In this document: positions 1 to 8,827 of the stretch, one piece after another
Position numbering within the stretch: the first letter of the stretch is position 1
Layout: the number at the start of each line of letters is the position of its first letter
The notes under the pieces: model-generated
What the model was told of the DNA's origin: nothing
The model's database searches: none
What the model saw: only the letters and a program-made list of their open reading frames with translations
NCBI RefSeq assembly: GCF_000015265.1
Contig: NC_008699.1
Coordinates: 3,906,001-3,970,000, forward strand
Length of the DNA: 64,000 bases
Direction: 5' to 3'
DNA from: Nocardioides sp. JS614
GTDB taxonomy: Bacteria; Actinomycetota; Actinomycetes; Propionibacteriales; Nocardioidaceae
Program-made: the position numbers and the translations under genes

Positions 1-991
1 CGGCATCGTCCGTCTCACTGTTGGAGGGGATGGCCCAACTCCATGAACCGAGGACTTGCTTGCCGCCCGGCATGGTCGCCAAAGCGAACTTGCCAGCGAG
101 ATCGCCGGCGGGCGAGTCGTCAGCGTTGAGGGTGGGGAGCATCCAGTTGTAGGAGACCATCATGGCCGCCTTGTCGCTGCTCACGGATCGCAGCGCCTCG
201 TCGAAGGCCCAGTTGAGGCTGCTGGCGGGAGCCGCGGTCTCGTAGAGCTCGATGTAGGTCTCGAGGGCCTCCTTCGCCTCGGGGGTGTCCAGGCTGAGAT
301 TTCCTTCGTCGTCGTAGATGGAGCCACCAGCGGCAAAGAGGAAGTTGGCCCATTCCTCAAATGCCTTGTAGCCGCGCTGGGGCTGCATCGCAATGCCAGC
401 CCGAGTGTCAGTGGTGTTCTCCTGGGCGGCAGCAACGAGTTCATCCAGTGTGGAGGGCGCTGCCGAGAGGAGATCGGTGCGGTAGATCAGCCCCAAGCCG
501 TAGTTGTAGAACGGAATACCGTAGGTCTTGCCGTCGACCTCGTTGATCTGGCGCAGAGGTTCGGCGAAGTCCTCGTAGTCGTAACCCGACGTCGACTCGA
601 TGTACGAGTCCAGTGGGGTCAGGAATCCGGCCTTCGCGAAGTCGCCCATCCAGGGGTTGTCGATGATCGCGAGATCGTAGGACGACTCAGGTGCGGTGAA
701 GGACGCCACGTACTTGTCACGCATCTGGTCGTAGACGGCGGTCTCGATCTGGACCTTCACGTTGGGGTACTGCTCGTTGAACTCGCCGATCATCCCCTCG
801 ACGATGTCGGTGTCGGGCACGCCCTCCATGAGGACCCGGACGGTCCCTTCGACGTTCGAGCTCACGTCTCCGTCACCGCTGGGGGTCTCGGACCCCGGCG
901 CACCCTTGCCCCCAGAGCATGCCGCCGTCAGGGACAGCGCCGCGACGGCAGCTGTGACAGCCACCGTGCGGCGCACAGTTCGATTCTTCAT
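1..991 (-). CDS. ABC transporter sugar-binding lipoprotein (3' end cut by window edge)
   Basis: Family 1 extracellular solute-binding protein of a carbohydrate ABC importer. It starts at ATG 991 behind a good ribosome site (AAAGGAGAGG) and runs off the left edge, so the C-terminus is missing. The N-terminus is a lipoprotein signal with two Arg pairs, a hydrophobic stretch and lipobox LTAAC, so the mature protein should be anchored by Cys24 outside the membrane. The body has typical family phrases such as VRVLMEGVPDTDIVEGMIGEFN and a late MVSYNW. It lies 86 bases after the SDR gene on the same strand. The BtpA/FGGY-kinase/SDR genes upstream suggest it captures the sugar or polyol they process; the substrate cannot be read from sequence. 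The permease genes must lie outside the window. Confidence 0.88.
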   Translation of the reverse strand, partial: MKNRTVRRTVAVTAAVAALSLTAACSGGKGAPGSETPSGDGDVSSNVEGTVRVLMEGVPDTDIVEGMIGEFNEQYPNVKVQIETAVYDQMRDKYVASFTAPESSYDLAIIDNPWMGDFAKAGFLTPLDSYIESTSGYDYEDFAEPLRQINEVDGKTYGIPFYNYGLGLIYRTDLLSAAPSTLDELVAAAQENTTDTRAGIAMQPQRGYKAFEEWANFLFAAGGSIYDDEGNLSLDTPEAKEALETYIELYETAAPASSLNWAFDEALRSVSSDKAAMMVSYNWMLPTLNADDSPAGDLAGKFALATMPGGKQVLGSWSWAIPSNSETDDA

Positions 992-1077
992 GGCACCTCT
1001 CCTTTACCTGTACTGCTCCATTGCTGCCGAGATCGTGCTGCGACATCGGTCGCACCGATGGGCCTTGCGACGTGTGG

Positions 1078-1848
1078 TCAATCCATGAACGCGCCCCCGT
1101 TGACGGCGATCGCCTCTCCAGTAATGAACGCGGCATCAGGTCCGCAGAGGAACGCAACAACCCTGGCAACGTCTTCGGGACGCTCGAGCCGACCGATCGG
1201 CGTGGCGTCGATCATCGACTGACGGACCTGCTCGGGCGTCGTGCCGCCGAGTTCTGCTTCCCAGGCGAGCTCACGGGTCTGCATGTCGGTCGCGACAAAG
1301 CCGGGGCAGACACTGTTGACGCGGATGTTGGCTGACGCGAGCTCTCTGGCCATCGCCTGGGTCAGTCCGACGACGGCGAACTTGCTGGCGACGTAGTCGG
1401 CGAGGAAGGGCACCCCGCCCTGCTTGGCTGCCATCGACGCGATGTTGACGATGCGGCCACCACCGTGCGTGGCCATATGACGGCTCGCCGCCTGAGACGC
1501 GAGGAACACCCCTGTGGTGTTCACACGCAGAGACCGTTCGAAGTCCTCGAGGGAGATGTCGAGGAACCGCTGCATCTTCGAGATGCCTGCATTCGACACC
1601 CACACATCGAGTCGCCCCATCTCGGCGGCAACCTCGGCGACCACGTCGGCGCATTGCTGGGCCGAGGTGACGTCTAGCCGGCGAGCGATCGCACCGGGTA
1701 CCTCTGCGGCATTCTGCGCCGCCCGGTCAGCGTCGATGTCGGTGAACACCACCCGGTAGCCCCGGCTGGCGAGCTCGCGACCGATCGCAGCCCCAATGCC
1801 AGATCCGGCGCCGGTGACGACAGCCACCTCCTCGAGCGTGTCCATCAT
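1078..1848 (-). CDS. Short-chain dehydrogenase/reductase (SDR), 256 aa
   Basis: Classical NAD(P)-dependent SDR. The cofactor motif TGAGSGIG is at residues about 12-19, NAG near 90, a Ser in NIASMA near 140 and the catalytic YVASK near 155. The C-terminal GEAIAVNGGAFMD is typical of the FabG-like branch. The start overlaps the FGGY kinase stop by four bases (ATGA at 1845-1848), so the two are translationally coupled. Two adjacent ATGs (1848 and 1845) are possible starts. Its place between kinase and sugar-binding protein suggests oxidation or reduction of a sugar or polyol. FabG-like fatty-acid function is less likely in this context. Confidence 0.9.
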   Translation of the reverse strand: MMDTLEEVAVVTGAGSGIGAAIGRELASRGYRVVFTDIDADRAAQNAAEVPGAIARRLDVTSAQQCADVVAEVAAEMGRLDVWVSNAGISKMQRFLDISLEDFERSLRVNTTGVFLASQAASRHMATHGGGRIVNIASMAAKQGGVPFLADYVASKFAVVGLTQAMARELASANIRVNSVCPGFVATDMQTRELAWEAELGGTTPEQVRQSMIDATPIGRLERPEDVARVVAFLCGPDAAFITGEAIAVNGGAFMD

Positions 1849-3377
1849 CCGGTCCTCTCCGTTGTGTCCTCGTCGGCGCCCAGGCGAGCAAGCCGTCTGG
1901 CGAGCGGATTCACCTGCTCCTGCAGGTCCAAGAAGATCTGATACGCGTCGGCGTATCTTCGAGTCCGATCACCGTCGGGCTCAATCGGCGTGTCGTACTG
2001 GATGCCGGCGGCTGCCCGCACCCAGTCGTCAGGGCCTTGTACGGATCCGGCGAGCGCGGCACCGAGCGAAGCCCCCGGATGGTCACGCACGGGGATCAGC
2101 GGCATGTTGAGAACGTCGGCCAGGACCTGCTTCCACAACACGGACCGCGACCCGCCATTGGTGACCCGCACCGTGGTCACTGCCACCCCCGCCTCCCGGA
2201 GGACCTCGACGTGCTGGCGGAATCCGTACGCGATGGCCTCCAGGGCCGCCCGATGCAAGTCCGCGGCGGTCGTCCCCAGGTGGACGCCCAGGAACGCGCC
2301 ACGCAGCCACGGATCGTGGTGCGGCGTCTTCTCTCCGAGGAGATAGGGCAGCGCCACGAGCGCGGCAGCCGGCCTACCCGTCGCCTCTTGGTCGAGCTGT
2401 TCTAGGTCCTGCCTGCCGTGGATGGTCTGCAACCACCGCAGCATCGACCCGCTGGTGGCCATGCAACCATTGGGCAGCCATCGGTTGGGGATGGGATGGG
2501 CGTCGAGGTAGAGACGAGAGTCGAGCACCGGGCCGTTGGCGACCGCGAGGATGTCACCGGCGCCACCGAGCTTGACCAGCACATCTCCTTCCTCGGCAAG
2601 CCCCGCGGCATAGGCCGACATCACGTGATCGGCCCCGCCGACGACGATGGTGGTTCCTCCCCGCAGACCCAGGTCCGCTGCGGCGCTGGCCGAGAGGGTG
2701 CCGACCGCGTCGCCCGGCCGATGGAGCGCTGGAACGCGGTCGGCATCCAGACGCACCGCGTCCCACACCGCGGCAACAGGCTCCCCGGCAAGGTCGTACA
2801 AGCCACTTTCGATCGCCCAGTTCAACTCCACATGTGGTGATGCGCCCATCCGCATGGCGACGTAGTCGTAGGAGCCGACCACCCACCGGGTCTTCGCCCA
2901 ACGATCAGGTTCGTGACGTTGCAGCCACCGCACAGAGGGTGCAACCGATTGCTGGCTGAGTACCGAGCCGGTGCGCTCGAGCAGGTCGATACCGGCCAGC
3001 TCGCGAGCAAGCTCGGCGATCTCGCGGGTCGCGCGCGCATCGTTCTGCAGCATGGCAGGGCCGAGGGAGCCTCCTCGTGCGTCGACGCACACCACGGCCG
3101 GGACCATGCCGGAAACCGCGACGACGCTCACCGGAAGGCCCTCGGGCAGGTCGTGCACAACCTGCCGAGTCGCGCGGCAGGTGGCTTCCCACCACTCCTC
3201 GGGGTCGGCCTCGGCCCACCCGGGCTCCGGCGAGTAGAGCTCAACCGGCACCGAGGCGGTGGCAAGAACCCCGCGCACGCGAGAGTGCGCGAGGACCTTC
3301 ACGCCACTCGAGCCGATGTCGACGCCGACGGTCACTTCGTCGCCAATAGAGAGTGAGCGGCCTTCGGTCCTGGGCAT
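1845..3377 (-). CDS. FGGY-family carbohydrate kinase (xylulokinase-like)
   Basis: ATP-dependent sugar or polyol kinase of the FGGY family. The N-terminal phosphate-binding segment reads VGVDIGSSGVKVLA and the C-terminal nucleotide domain contains VTNGGSRSVLWKQVLADVLN followed by GASLGAAL. At about 510 residues it has the family's normal length. The frame is open back to a TTG at 3401, overlapping the BtpA stop. GTG 3386 and ATG 3377 are alternatives, and I take ATG 3377 as the first conventional start. It is coupled downstream to the SDR and upstream to BtpA, so it probably phosphorylates the imported sugar or its SDR product. The exact substrate is unknown. Confidence 0.88.
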   Translation of the reverse strand: MPRTEGRSLSIGDEVTVGVDIGSSGVKVLAHSRVRGVLATASVPVELYSPEPGWAEADPEEWWEATCRATRQVVHDLPEGLPVSVVAVSGMVPAVVCVDARGGSLGPAMLQNDARATREIAELARELAGIDLLERTGSVLSQQSVAPSVRWLQRHEPDRWAKTRWVVGSYDYVAMRMGASPHVELNWAIESGLYDLAGEPVAAVWDAVRLDADRVPALHRPGDAVGTLSASAAADLGLRGGTTIVVGGADHVMSAYAAGLAEEGDVLVKLGGAGDILAVANGPVLDSRLYLDAHPIPNRWLPNGCMATSGSMLRWLQTIHGRQDLEQLDQEATGRPAAALVALPYLLGEKTPHHDPWLRGAFLGVHLGTTAADLHRAALEAIAYGFRQHVEVLREAGVAVTTVRVTNGGSRSVLWKQVLADVLNMPLIPVRDHPGASLGAALAGSVQGPDDWVRAAAGIQYDTPIEPDGDRTRRYADAYQIFLDLQEQVNPLARRLARLGADEDTTERTG

Positions 3378-3390
3378 GACGGTCACGATC

Positions 3391-4209
3391 TCAGGCGTCA
3401 ACCAGGTCGCGGACGCGCCGTGCCTCGACCATGAACTCGGTCACCCGGCTGACGTCGACCTGGTTCTCGAAGATCCCGTCGTACTTGAAGGCGGTCCCGA
3501 CGATCGCACCGTCTGCGGCGCTCAACTGTGTCTCGAGGGTGGCGACCCGCACGCCAGTGTTGACGAACACCGGCGTGTCACCAGCAGCCTGCTTCACCAC
3601 CCGAAGTTGATCGGTGTCTGTCGCCGCACCCGCGGTGGCTCCGGAGACACACAATCCGTCAGGCGCGCAGTTGAAGACGGTCGTGCGAGCGATACTCGCC
3701 AGGTCTCGGTGTGCCAGGTACTGCGCTGCTTCCGGGACGATGTTGAACAGCAGTCGCACTCCCATGGCGTCGTGCTGGCGTTGACGCCGGGCCGACAGCC
3801 CGACGTTGGTGTTCCAAAGTCCGAAGTCCGAGGCGTAGACGCCCGAGAAGATCTCGCGCACGAACTGTGCACCCGTCGCAGCAGCCAGATCGATGCTGGC
3901 CGGGCCGTCCCAGAGCACGTTCACGCCGAACGGGACACGAATGTCGCTGGCGAGCTCACCGATGATGCGTGCCATCGAGATCGCGGTGATGGGCTCGGTC
4001 TTGGTCAGATAGGGGAGCGAGAACTCGTTGGAGAACATCACCGCGTCCACACCACCGTCCTGGAGCGCACGCAGATCCTCCCCTGCCGCACGGAGCACGG
4101 CCGCCATGCCGGTGGTCGCGTCATAGTGCGGGTCCCCCGGCAGCGGCTTGAGGTGGAGCATGGCGATGATCGGCCTGTCGACGCCGAAGGTCTCCTTCAA
4201 CCACTGCAT
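3391..4209 (-). CDS. BtpA/SgcQ-family protein, 272 aa
   Basis: TIM-barrel-like protein of the BtpA family, named after a photosystem I assembly factor but also represented by SgcQ in bacterial sugar operons. Recognisable parts are IAMLHLKPLPGDPHYD near the N-terminus, ALQDGGVDAVMFSNEFSLPY around residue 60, the central PFGVNVLWDGPAS, and DGAIVGTAFKYDG near the C-terminus. It is first in the minus-strand operon, right after a palindrome that probably serves as operator. Context with an FGGY kinase and a DeoR regulator supports an aldolase- or epimerase-like role on a phosphorylated sugar. That role is inferred, not demonstrated by visible catalytic residues. Confidence 0.85.
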   Translation of the reverse strand: MQWLKETFGVDRPIIAMLHLKPLPGDPHYDATTGMAAVLRAAGEDLRALQDGGVDAVMFSNEFSLPYLTKTEPITAISMARIIGELASDIRVPFGVNVLWDGPASIDLAAATGAQFVREIFSGVYASDFGLWNTNVGLSARRQRQHDAMGVRLLFNIVPEAAQYLAHRDLASIARTTVFNCAPDGLCVSGATAGAATDTDQLRVVKQAAGDTPVFVNTGVRVATLETQLSAADGAIVGTAFKYDGIFENQVDVSRVTEFMVEARRVRDLVDA

Positions 4210-4233
4210 GAATGTTCTCCAATCACACTCGAA

Positions 4234-4248
4234 CGTGAATCTTTCACG
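4234..4248. promoter_or_regulatory. 15-bp palindrome upstream of btpA operon (putative operator)
   Basis: CGTGAATCTTTCACG is a perfect inverted repeat with 6-bp arms and a 3-bp centre, ending 25 bases before the BtpA-family start. It lies in the 140-bp gap shared with the divergent DeoR-family gene. It is a plausible regulator site, though which protein binds it is unknown. Confidence 0.5.
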
Positions 4249-4295
4249 AACAGTAGGGGTTCGATGTGGTCTTGACTAGGGTTGAGGTCAAAAAA

Positions 4296-4331
4296 TCTCA
4301 GAATCACCGATGTATTGAGAGAAAGTCTCAG
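4296..4331. promoter_or_regulatory. TCTCAG/TGAGA repeat cluster upstream of DeoR gene
   Basis: TCTCAG occurs at 4296-4301 and again at 4326-4331, exactly 30 bases apart. TGAGA at 4316-4320 pairs with the second copy as TGAGAgaaagTCTCA and, at wider spacing, with the first. The cluster ends 19 bases before the regulator's ATG. DeoR regulators often bind repeated sites in their own promoter, so autoregulation is likely. A TTGACT at 4272 could be a -35 element, but no convincing -10 follows. Confidence 0.45.
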
Positions 4332-4349
4332 CACCACTAGCATGCAGCC

Positions 4350-5129
4350 ATGGGCGCAGTGGATGAGCGGCGTCAGGCGATCAAGGACCGGCTCCGCGCA
4401 GGCGACGACGTGCGACTCGCCAGCCTGGCCGAGGACTTCGAGGTGTCCGAGATGACGATCCGTCGTGACTTCGAGGCCCTCGAGGAGGAGGGGGTCCTAC
4501 GACGAGTGCTGGGCGGGGCGATCCCGGTCGGCGGCATCGGCAAGAGCAGGGAGCCATCCTTTGCCTCGCGGGTCGGTGCCCGGGCCACGAACAAGGCCCA
4601 CATCGGCGCGGCCGTGGCCCGTCGATTCGTCAAGGGCGAGGCCGTCTACTTCGACGGCGGGAGCACGGCGCTCGCCGTGGCGCGAGCAGTCAGGCACCGC
4701 GAGCTCGAGCTCACGGTCGTCACCACCAGCCTTCCGGTCGCCGTTGAGCTGGTCGATGAGCCGAGCACCAGTGTGATCCTGCTCGGCGGACAACTACGCC
4801 AAGGCGAACTGACCACGATCGGCACCGAGACGACCGAGGCGATCGCGCACTACAACGTCGACACCTACGTGATGGGGGTCGCCGGCGTCGACCCGGAGCG
4901 CGGACTGACGGAGTACCACCGAGACGAGGCCGGCGAGAAGCGAGCCGCCCTGCGCCGTACGGATCGCGTCATCGTGGCCGTGGATGCGAGCAAGCTCGGC
5001 AAGGTCCTCCTGGCCCATGTCGCGGACCTCGCTGAGATCCACACACTCGTGACGGACGCCCATCCGGACGATCCGACGCTCGCCGCCATACGAAGGCATG
5101 GAGTGGAGATCGTCATCGCCGAGAACTAG
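4350..5129 (+). CDS. DeoR/GlpR-family transcriptional regulator
   Basis: Regulator of sugar metabolism, 259 aa. The N-terminal DeoR winged helix includes VRLASLAEDFEVSEMTIRRDFEALEEEGVLRRVLGGA. The C-terminal sugar-phosphate sensor domain shows YFDGGSTALAVARA, TTSLPVAVEL, LLGGQLRQGELT and DASKLGKVLLA, all characteristic of DeoRC. It is divergent from the BtpA-kinase-SDR-transporter operon and most likely represses it until a phosphorylated sugar binds. An upstream ATG at 4342 is out of frame, so 4350 is used. Confidence 0.93.
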   Translation: MGAVDERRQAIKDRLRAGDDVRLASLAEDFEVSEMTIRRDFEALEEEGVLRRVLGGAIPVGGIGKSREPSFASRVGARATNKAHIGAAVARRFVKGEAVYFDGGSTALAVARAVRHRELELTVVTTSLPVAVELVDEPSTSVILLGGQLRQGELTTIGTETTEAIAHYNVDTYVMGVAGVDPERGLTEYHRDEAGEKRAALRRTDRVIVAVDASKLGKVLLAHVADLAEIHTLVTDAHPDDPTLAAIRRHGVEIVIAEN

Positions 5130-5250
5130 CCGAGAACTAGCCGGGAGCTCCGCGAGACCCGTGGCAGTACGACGCGGTGATGCCCGGACCGACCGGGGTG
5201 GAAGCGAGTGAGTCTCGTCAGCCGGGCTCGCGACCGAGCGTCACGACGAT

Positions 5251-6651
5251 CTAGGACGAGGGCGTCGCCGCAGATCGCCCTGTCGGGCTGGGTGGTTCGC
5301 TGGGCTCGGGCGGGCTGAGGACCGCCCGGGACTCCTCGTCGATCTGCTCGGTGAGGCCCTCCAGGTCGAGTACGCCGATGCCGTAGACGAGCTGCTCGAG
5401 GCTCGGCTGCACCGCCGCCTCGAGCCGGCCGAGGGTGTCGATCAGCGGCGGCAGGTCGATCGAGCGGACCGTCGAGTTGAAGAACGCCGCGTGGAGCGGC
5501 TCCCGGCCGGGCTGGAGGAACGTGTCCGAGAGCGCCACCTCCAGGTTGGCGGGGGCGAGGTAGCCGGTGCGAGTCACCCGGCTCACGGCCTCGGTGGAGA
5601 TCTCGTGGATCAAGAAGTCCGCCGCCAGCGGGACGCTGTCGGAGGTGCGGGACAGGCACAGGCCGGTGACGTCGCCGACGGTCGAGGAGCTGTCGAGCAC
5701 CGGCATCGGCATCACGTCGAAGTCCAGGTCGTCGACCCCGCGCAACTCCGGCACCAGCGAGCGGTAGCCGGCGATCATGCCGAGGCGGCCGCGCTCGAAC
5801 CAGGTCAGCGGACTGGCCTCGGCGAGCTGGTCGTCGTCGAGGGTGACCTGCGGGTTGCGGAGCAGCTCGAGGGTGCGCTCCAACGCCGAGCGGGTCCCGT
5901 CACTGGAGAAGGCCAGCGAGGTCGGGTCGGTGTTGTCGTCGTACACCGAGCCGCCACCGGAGCCGATGAACGGCGCCAGCCCGGGCAGGGTCGCCGCGAT
6001 GTGCACGCCCTTGGTGCCGCGCCCGGGACGGGTGGCGAAGTCGGCGGCGGCGGCGAACTGATCGAACGACCAGCTCTTGGCGTCCTGGTCCGGGGCGTCC
6101 AGGCCGCGCTTGCGCATCCGGTTGAAGTTCACCAGGTCGCGGTTGTAGTAGATCACCATCGGGGAGACGGCGTACGGCATGCACTGCAGCCGGTCATCGG
6201 CGCTGAACGCCTGGATCGAGTCGCGGGAGTACTGGTCGCCGAACTCGACGCCACGCTCGTCGAGCAGCTCGTCGACCGGCTGGTTGTGCCGGTTCTCGAG
6301 CAGCCAGCTCAGGTCCGACCGCGAGGCCAGGAACACGTCGGGCACCGGGGCACCGGAGTCGATGTCGGCACGCATCGCCGCGTGATCGGGCCAGGAGCGC
6401 AGCTTGACCTCGGGTCGGTCCTGCTCCGCGCCGGCGGCGTTCCAGGCGTCGACGGTGGCGCGGTACGCCGCGATCTCGGCCGGCGCTCCGTAGACCCCGA
6501 ACGTCAGCCGGGACACCTCCGGCTGGACCGGGCTGGTGGCCGGCTTCGGCCCCGGCGTCGCGCCGTCGCCCGTGCAGCCCACCGCCGAGAGGGCCAGCCC
6601 GACCACGGCCACGGCGCCCAGCAACGCGCGGCGCCCCCGACTCGCCCTCAC
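5251..6651 (-). CDS. Extracellular solute-binding lipoprotein, 466 aa
   Basis: Family 1 solute-binding protein, probably for a sugar ABC importer. The start is set at GTG 6651, preceded by GAGGAGG six bases upstream; the open frame extends much further but overlaps a divergent gene. The signal peptide ends in the lipobox LSAVGC, so it is membrane-anchored outside. Matching segments include PDVFLASRSDLSWLLENR, VMIYYNRDL and a late MPMPVLDSSSTVGDVTGLCLS. The C-terminus is rich in Ser, Pro and Thr. No permease or ATPase lies beside it, so this is an orphan binding protein. It is unrelated in sequence to the lipoprotein at the left edge. Confidence 0.8.
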   Translation of the reverse strand: MRASRGRRALLGAVAVVGLALSAVGCTGDGATPGPKPATSPVQPEVSRLTFGVYGAPAEIAAYRATVDAWNAAGAEQDRPEVKLRSWPDHAAMRADIDSGAPVPDVFLASRSDLSWLLENRHNQPVDELLDERGVEFGDQYSRDSIQAFSADDRLQCMPYAVSPMVIYYNRDLVNFNRMRKRGLDAPDQDAKSWSFDQFAAAADFATRPGRGTKGVHIAATLPGLAPFIGSGGGSVYDDNTDPTSLAFSSDGTRSALERTLELLRNPQVTLDDDQLAEASPLTWFERGRLGMIAGYRSLVPELRGVDDLDFDVMPMPVLDSSSTVGDVTGLCLSRTSDSVPLAADFLIHEISTEAVSRVTRTGYLAPANLEVALSDTFLQPGREPLHAAFFNSTVRSIDLPPLIDTLGRLEAAVQPSLEQLVYGIGVLDLEGLTEQIDEESRAVLSPPEPSEPPSPTGRSAATPSS

Positions 6652-6783
6652 CGGCAACCTCCTCGCGCGCACTCGCTGGTCTCGTCCCGGGTCGCGCCCG
6701 GCCCGCACAACCCTAGCGACCCGTGCCGACCGGTGGGCCGGGCCGCATGTCGCAACCCCGATCCGGGTCTGCGGATCCCTACG

Positions 6784-7560
6784 ATGGCAGGCGTGCCTCG
6801 GGTCCGGACCACCTCCCTGATCGCCGCCCTGGTCGTCGAGGGCCTGGCCGCGACGTTGCTGCTCGCGGGCTGCGGCACCGACAGCGACGGGCCGGAGGCC
6901 GCGGAGCCCGCGGCGACGCCGAGCGCCCGAGCGACCGTGTCGGAGCAGCCCTCGGCGACCGCCGCGCCGTCCGCACCCGAACCGACCGCCGCGACGCGGG
7001 CCACCCGCAAGCCGCGCGGCCACAAGGTCGGCACCCTGCAGCCGAGGGCACGGGCCACGACCACCGAGCACCTGTTGGACGCGGACCGGCTGCCCACCGT
7101 GGGCGACCGGGCCTGGGCGGTCGATACCACCGGCCCCGAGGATCCCGAGCGCGACCCGGCCGTCGGCGCCTGTCAGAAGACGCTGCTGGGCACCATCGGC
7201 GCCGTCGAGACGGTACGCCGTACCTTCACCGCAGCCGACCGGGTCACCGCGACCCAGGTGGTCGCCCGGTTCGCGGACTCGCGCTCGGCGTGGCGCGCCC
7301 ACCGGGTCCTGGTGGCGTGGCGCGACGACTGCGCCGAGCGGGTGGACCGCGCCGACGTCGGCCCACTGGAGCCGGTCACCGTCCGCACCGGCACCGCCGA
7401 GTCCTACCGCACCGCCGCGCGCAAGCGGGCCGCCGGGTTGGGCATCCTGCGCACCGGCAGCTACCTCACCGTCGTCGAGGTCACCGCACGCGCCGAGCGC
7501 TACCCCGACTCCTGGGACCCCGCCCGGGTGGCGCTGCGCCGGGTCGCCCGCACGTTCTGA
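6784..7560 (+). CDS. Putative lipoprotein of unknown function, 258 aa
   Basis: The first plausible start, ATG 6784, gives a signal peptide ending LLLAGC, a lipobox. This is followed by a low-complexity Ala/Thr/Ser/Pro/Glu linker to about residue 80, then a globular part of about 170 residues (from HLLDADRLPTVGDRAW). Two Cys residues in the globular part (VGACQKT and WRDDCAE) could pair. The shape resembles actinobacterial sensor-like lipoproteins with a PknH-type domain, but I cannot assign it firmly. It is divergent from the solute-binding lipoprotein. Confidence 0.7.
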   Translation: MAGVPRVRTTSLIAALVVEGLAATLLLAGCGTDSDGPEAAEPAATPSARATVSEQPSATAAPSAPEPTAATRATRKPRGHKVGTLQPRARATTTEHLLDADRLPTVGDRAWAVDTTGPEDPERDPAVGACQKTLLGTIGAVETVRRTFTAADRVTATQVVARFADSRSAWRAHRVLVAWRDDCAERVDRADVGPLEPVTVRTGTAESYRTAARKRAAGLGILRTGSYLTVVEVTARAERYPDSWDPARVALRRVARTF

Positions 7561-7650
7561 GCTGCCCCCGCCTGAGCTTGCGAAGGCCGGGACCCAGCAG
7601 CCAGGTCGAGGAGCCCCGCGACGCGAGACCGGGTCGTTGCCGCGAGACGC

Positions 7651-8097
7651 TCAGCCCAAGGAGTGGAAGCGACGAGCCGCCGTGACCACCCGGTCGAAGG
7701 TGGCCCGGTCCAGGGCGGCGCCCTCGCGGCGTACGGCGTCGGGCGCGAGCTCGATCAGCCGGTCCAGACGCACCTCGCTGGGACGCCGCTCGCGATCCCA
7801 CCCGCCGGTGCCGACGTCCATCCAGTGTCGGCCCCAACGGGCCTCGTCGGCCGCGTCCCGGTCGTGGTCCTTGCTGGTCAGCATCAGCCCGAGCAGCCGC
7901 CCCGCACGCCGGCCGACCAGCAGCACCGGGCGGTCCTTGCCCTGGCGGGGGTCGTCCTCGTAGGGCACCCAGCCCCACACGACCTCGCCGGGGTCGGGCC
8001 GGCCGTCGGCTCGCGGCGCGTACGACACGGTCGATGTCCTCGACGCGGTCCGGGCCCTCGGGCGGGCCCGGTGCAGCAACCGGCGCAGCGATCTCAT
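7651..8097 (-). CDS. PemK/MazF-family protein, solitary
   Basis: 148-residue protein with the start of the PemK/MazF fold: PGEVVWGWVPYEDD near residue 37, then KDRPVLLVGRRAGRLLGLMLTSKDHD. In the family this is an mRNA-cleaving toxin or a derived domain. The N-terminal 30 residues are Arg-rich and the protein is longer than a canonical MazF (about 110 aa). No antitoxin-like small gene lies upstream; the neighbour at 8222-8818 has no DNA-binding motif. It may therefore be a domesticated or non-toxic member. Confidence 0.7.
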   Translation of the reverse strand: MRSLRRLLHRARPRARTASRTSTVSYAPRADGRPDPGEVVWGWVPYEDDPRQGKDRPVLLVGRRAGRLLGLMLTSKDHDRDAADEARWGRHWMDVGTGGWDRERRPSEVRLDRLIELAPDAVRREGAALDRATFDRVVTAARRFHSLG

Positions 8098-8221
8098 GCG
8101 AGGAGCCTAGAAGGAGGAGTACGCCGGACCGGGAGCGCCTCACGGCGCGTGGCCGCTCGTAGCGGCTGATTTTGGGACCCGGGGCTGCCACGGCCCGGCG
8201 TACTCGGCGAGTGTAACGGCC

Positions 8222-8818
8222 CTAGGCCAGCTCGTGTTCCAACTCGGCGTGACCCGCCGACTCGAGCTGCTCGGAGAGCACCAGCATCCGCTGCACCTCG
8301 GCCCCGCTGGGGTCGCTCAGGGCCGCCCGGCCGGTCGCCACGACCCGCGCGAACGCCGCCGCGCGCAGCAGCACGTCGGCGAAGTCGCTGGCGGCGATGC
8401 CGCGCAGCACCTGGTCGACCATCGCCTTGAGCTGCTCGGGTCCCGGCGGCTCGGCGACGCCGGCGACCACCCGCGCCACCTGCGCGCTGCGGCGGCCGGC
8501 CTCGAACTCGCGGGCGACCTCGACCGGGTCGGCGTACACCCACGAGCGCAGCAGGTAGAGCCGCCACAGGCAGCCGGCCAGCGAGTCCGCGGGCGCGCCC
8601 GACCACACCTCGGCGATCGTCTCGATGCCCTCGGTGTCGGCGAGGTGCAGCAGCCGTTCGGCGACCGCGGCGTCGTCGGACTCGCGTGCCCCGCGCACCA
8701 GCAGCGCCGCCGCGCGGTCGGCGGCCTCGCTGACGAGCGCCGGATCGGCGCCGCCGACGAGCGCCTCGAAGAAGTCGCCGCCCGGTGTCATCGGGCGGTG
8801 GTGGGGGCGGTCGTTCAC
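8222..8818 (-). CDS. Conserved hypothetical protein, 198 aa
   Basis: Largely alpha-helical, acidic, soluble protein with no signal peptide or membrane segment. Ala, Val, Leu, Glu and Arg dominate and helices such as EVAREFEAGRRSAQVARVVAGV and EQLKAMVDQVLRGIAAS are apparent. I do not recognise a family. It lies ten bases after the hrpA stop on the same strand and may be cotranscribed with it. Only compositional coding evidence supports it. Confidence 0.6.
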   Translation of the reverse strand: MNDRPHHRPMTPGGDFFEALVGGADPALVSEAADRAAALLVRGARESDDAAVAERLLHLADTEGIETIAEVWSGAPADSLAGCLWRLYLLRSWVYADPVEVAREFEAGRRSAQVARVVAGVAEPPGPEQLKAMVDQVLRGIAASDFADVLLRAAAFARVVATGRAALSDPSGAEVQRMLVLSEQLESAGHAELEHELA

Positions 8819-8827
8819 CCCACGAGG

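Noticed and set aside
6652..7302. Long N-terminal extension of the solute-binding lipoprotein
   Set aside because: It runs through the divergent lipoprotein gene, while GTG 6651 has a strong ribosome site and begins a proper lipoprotein signal.
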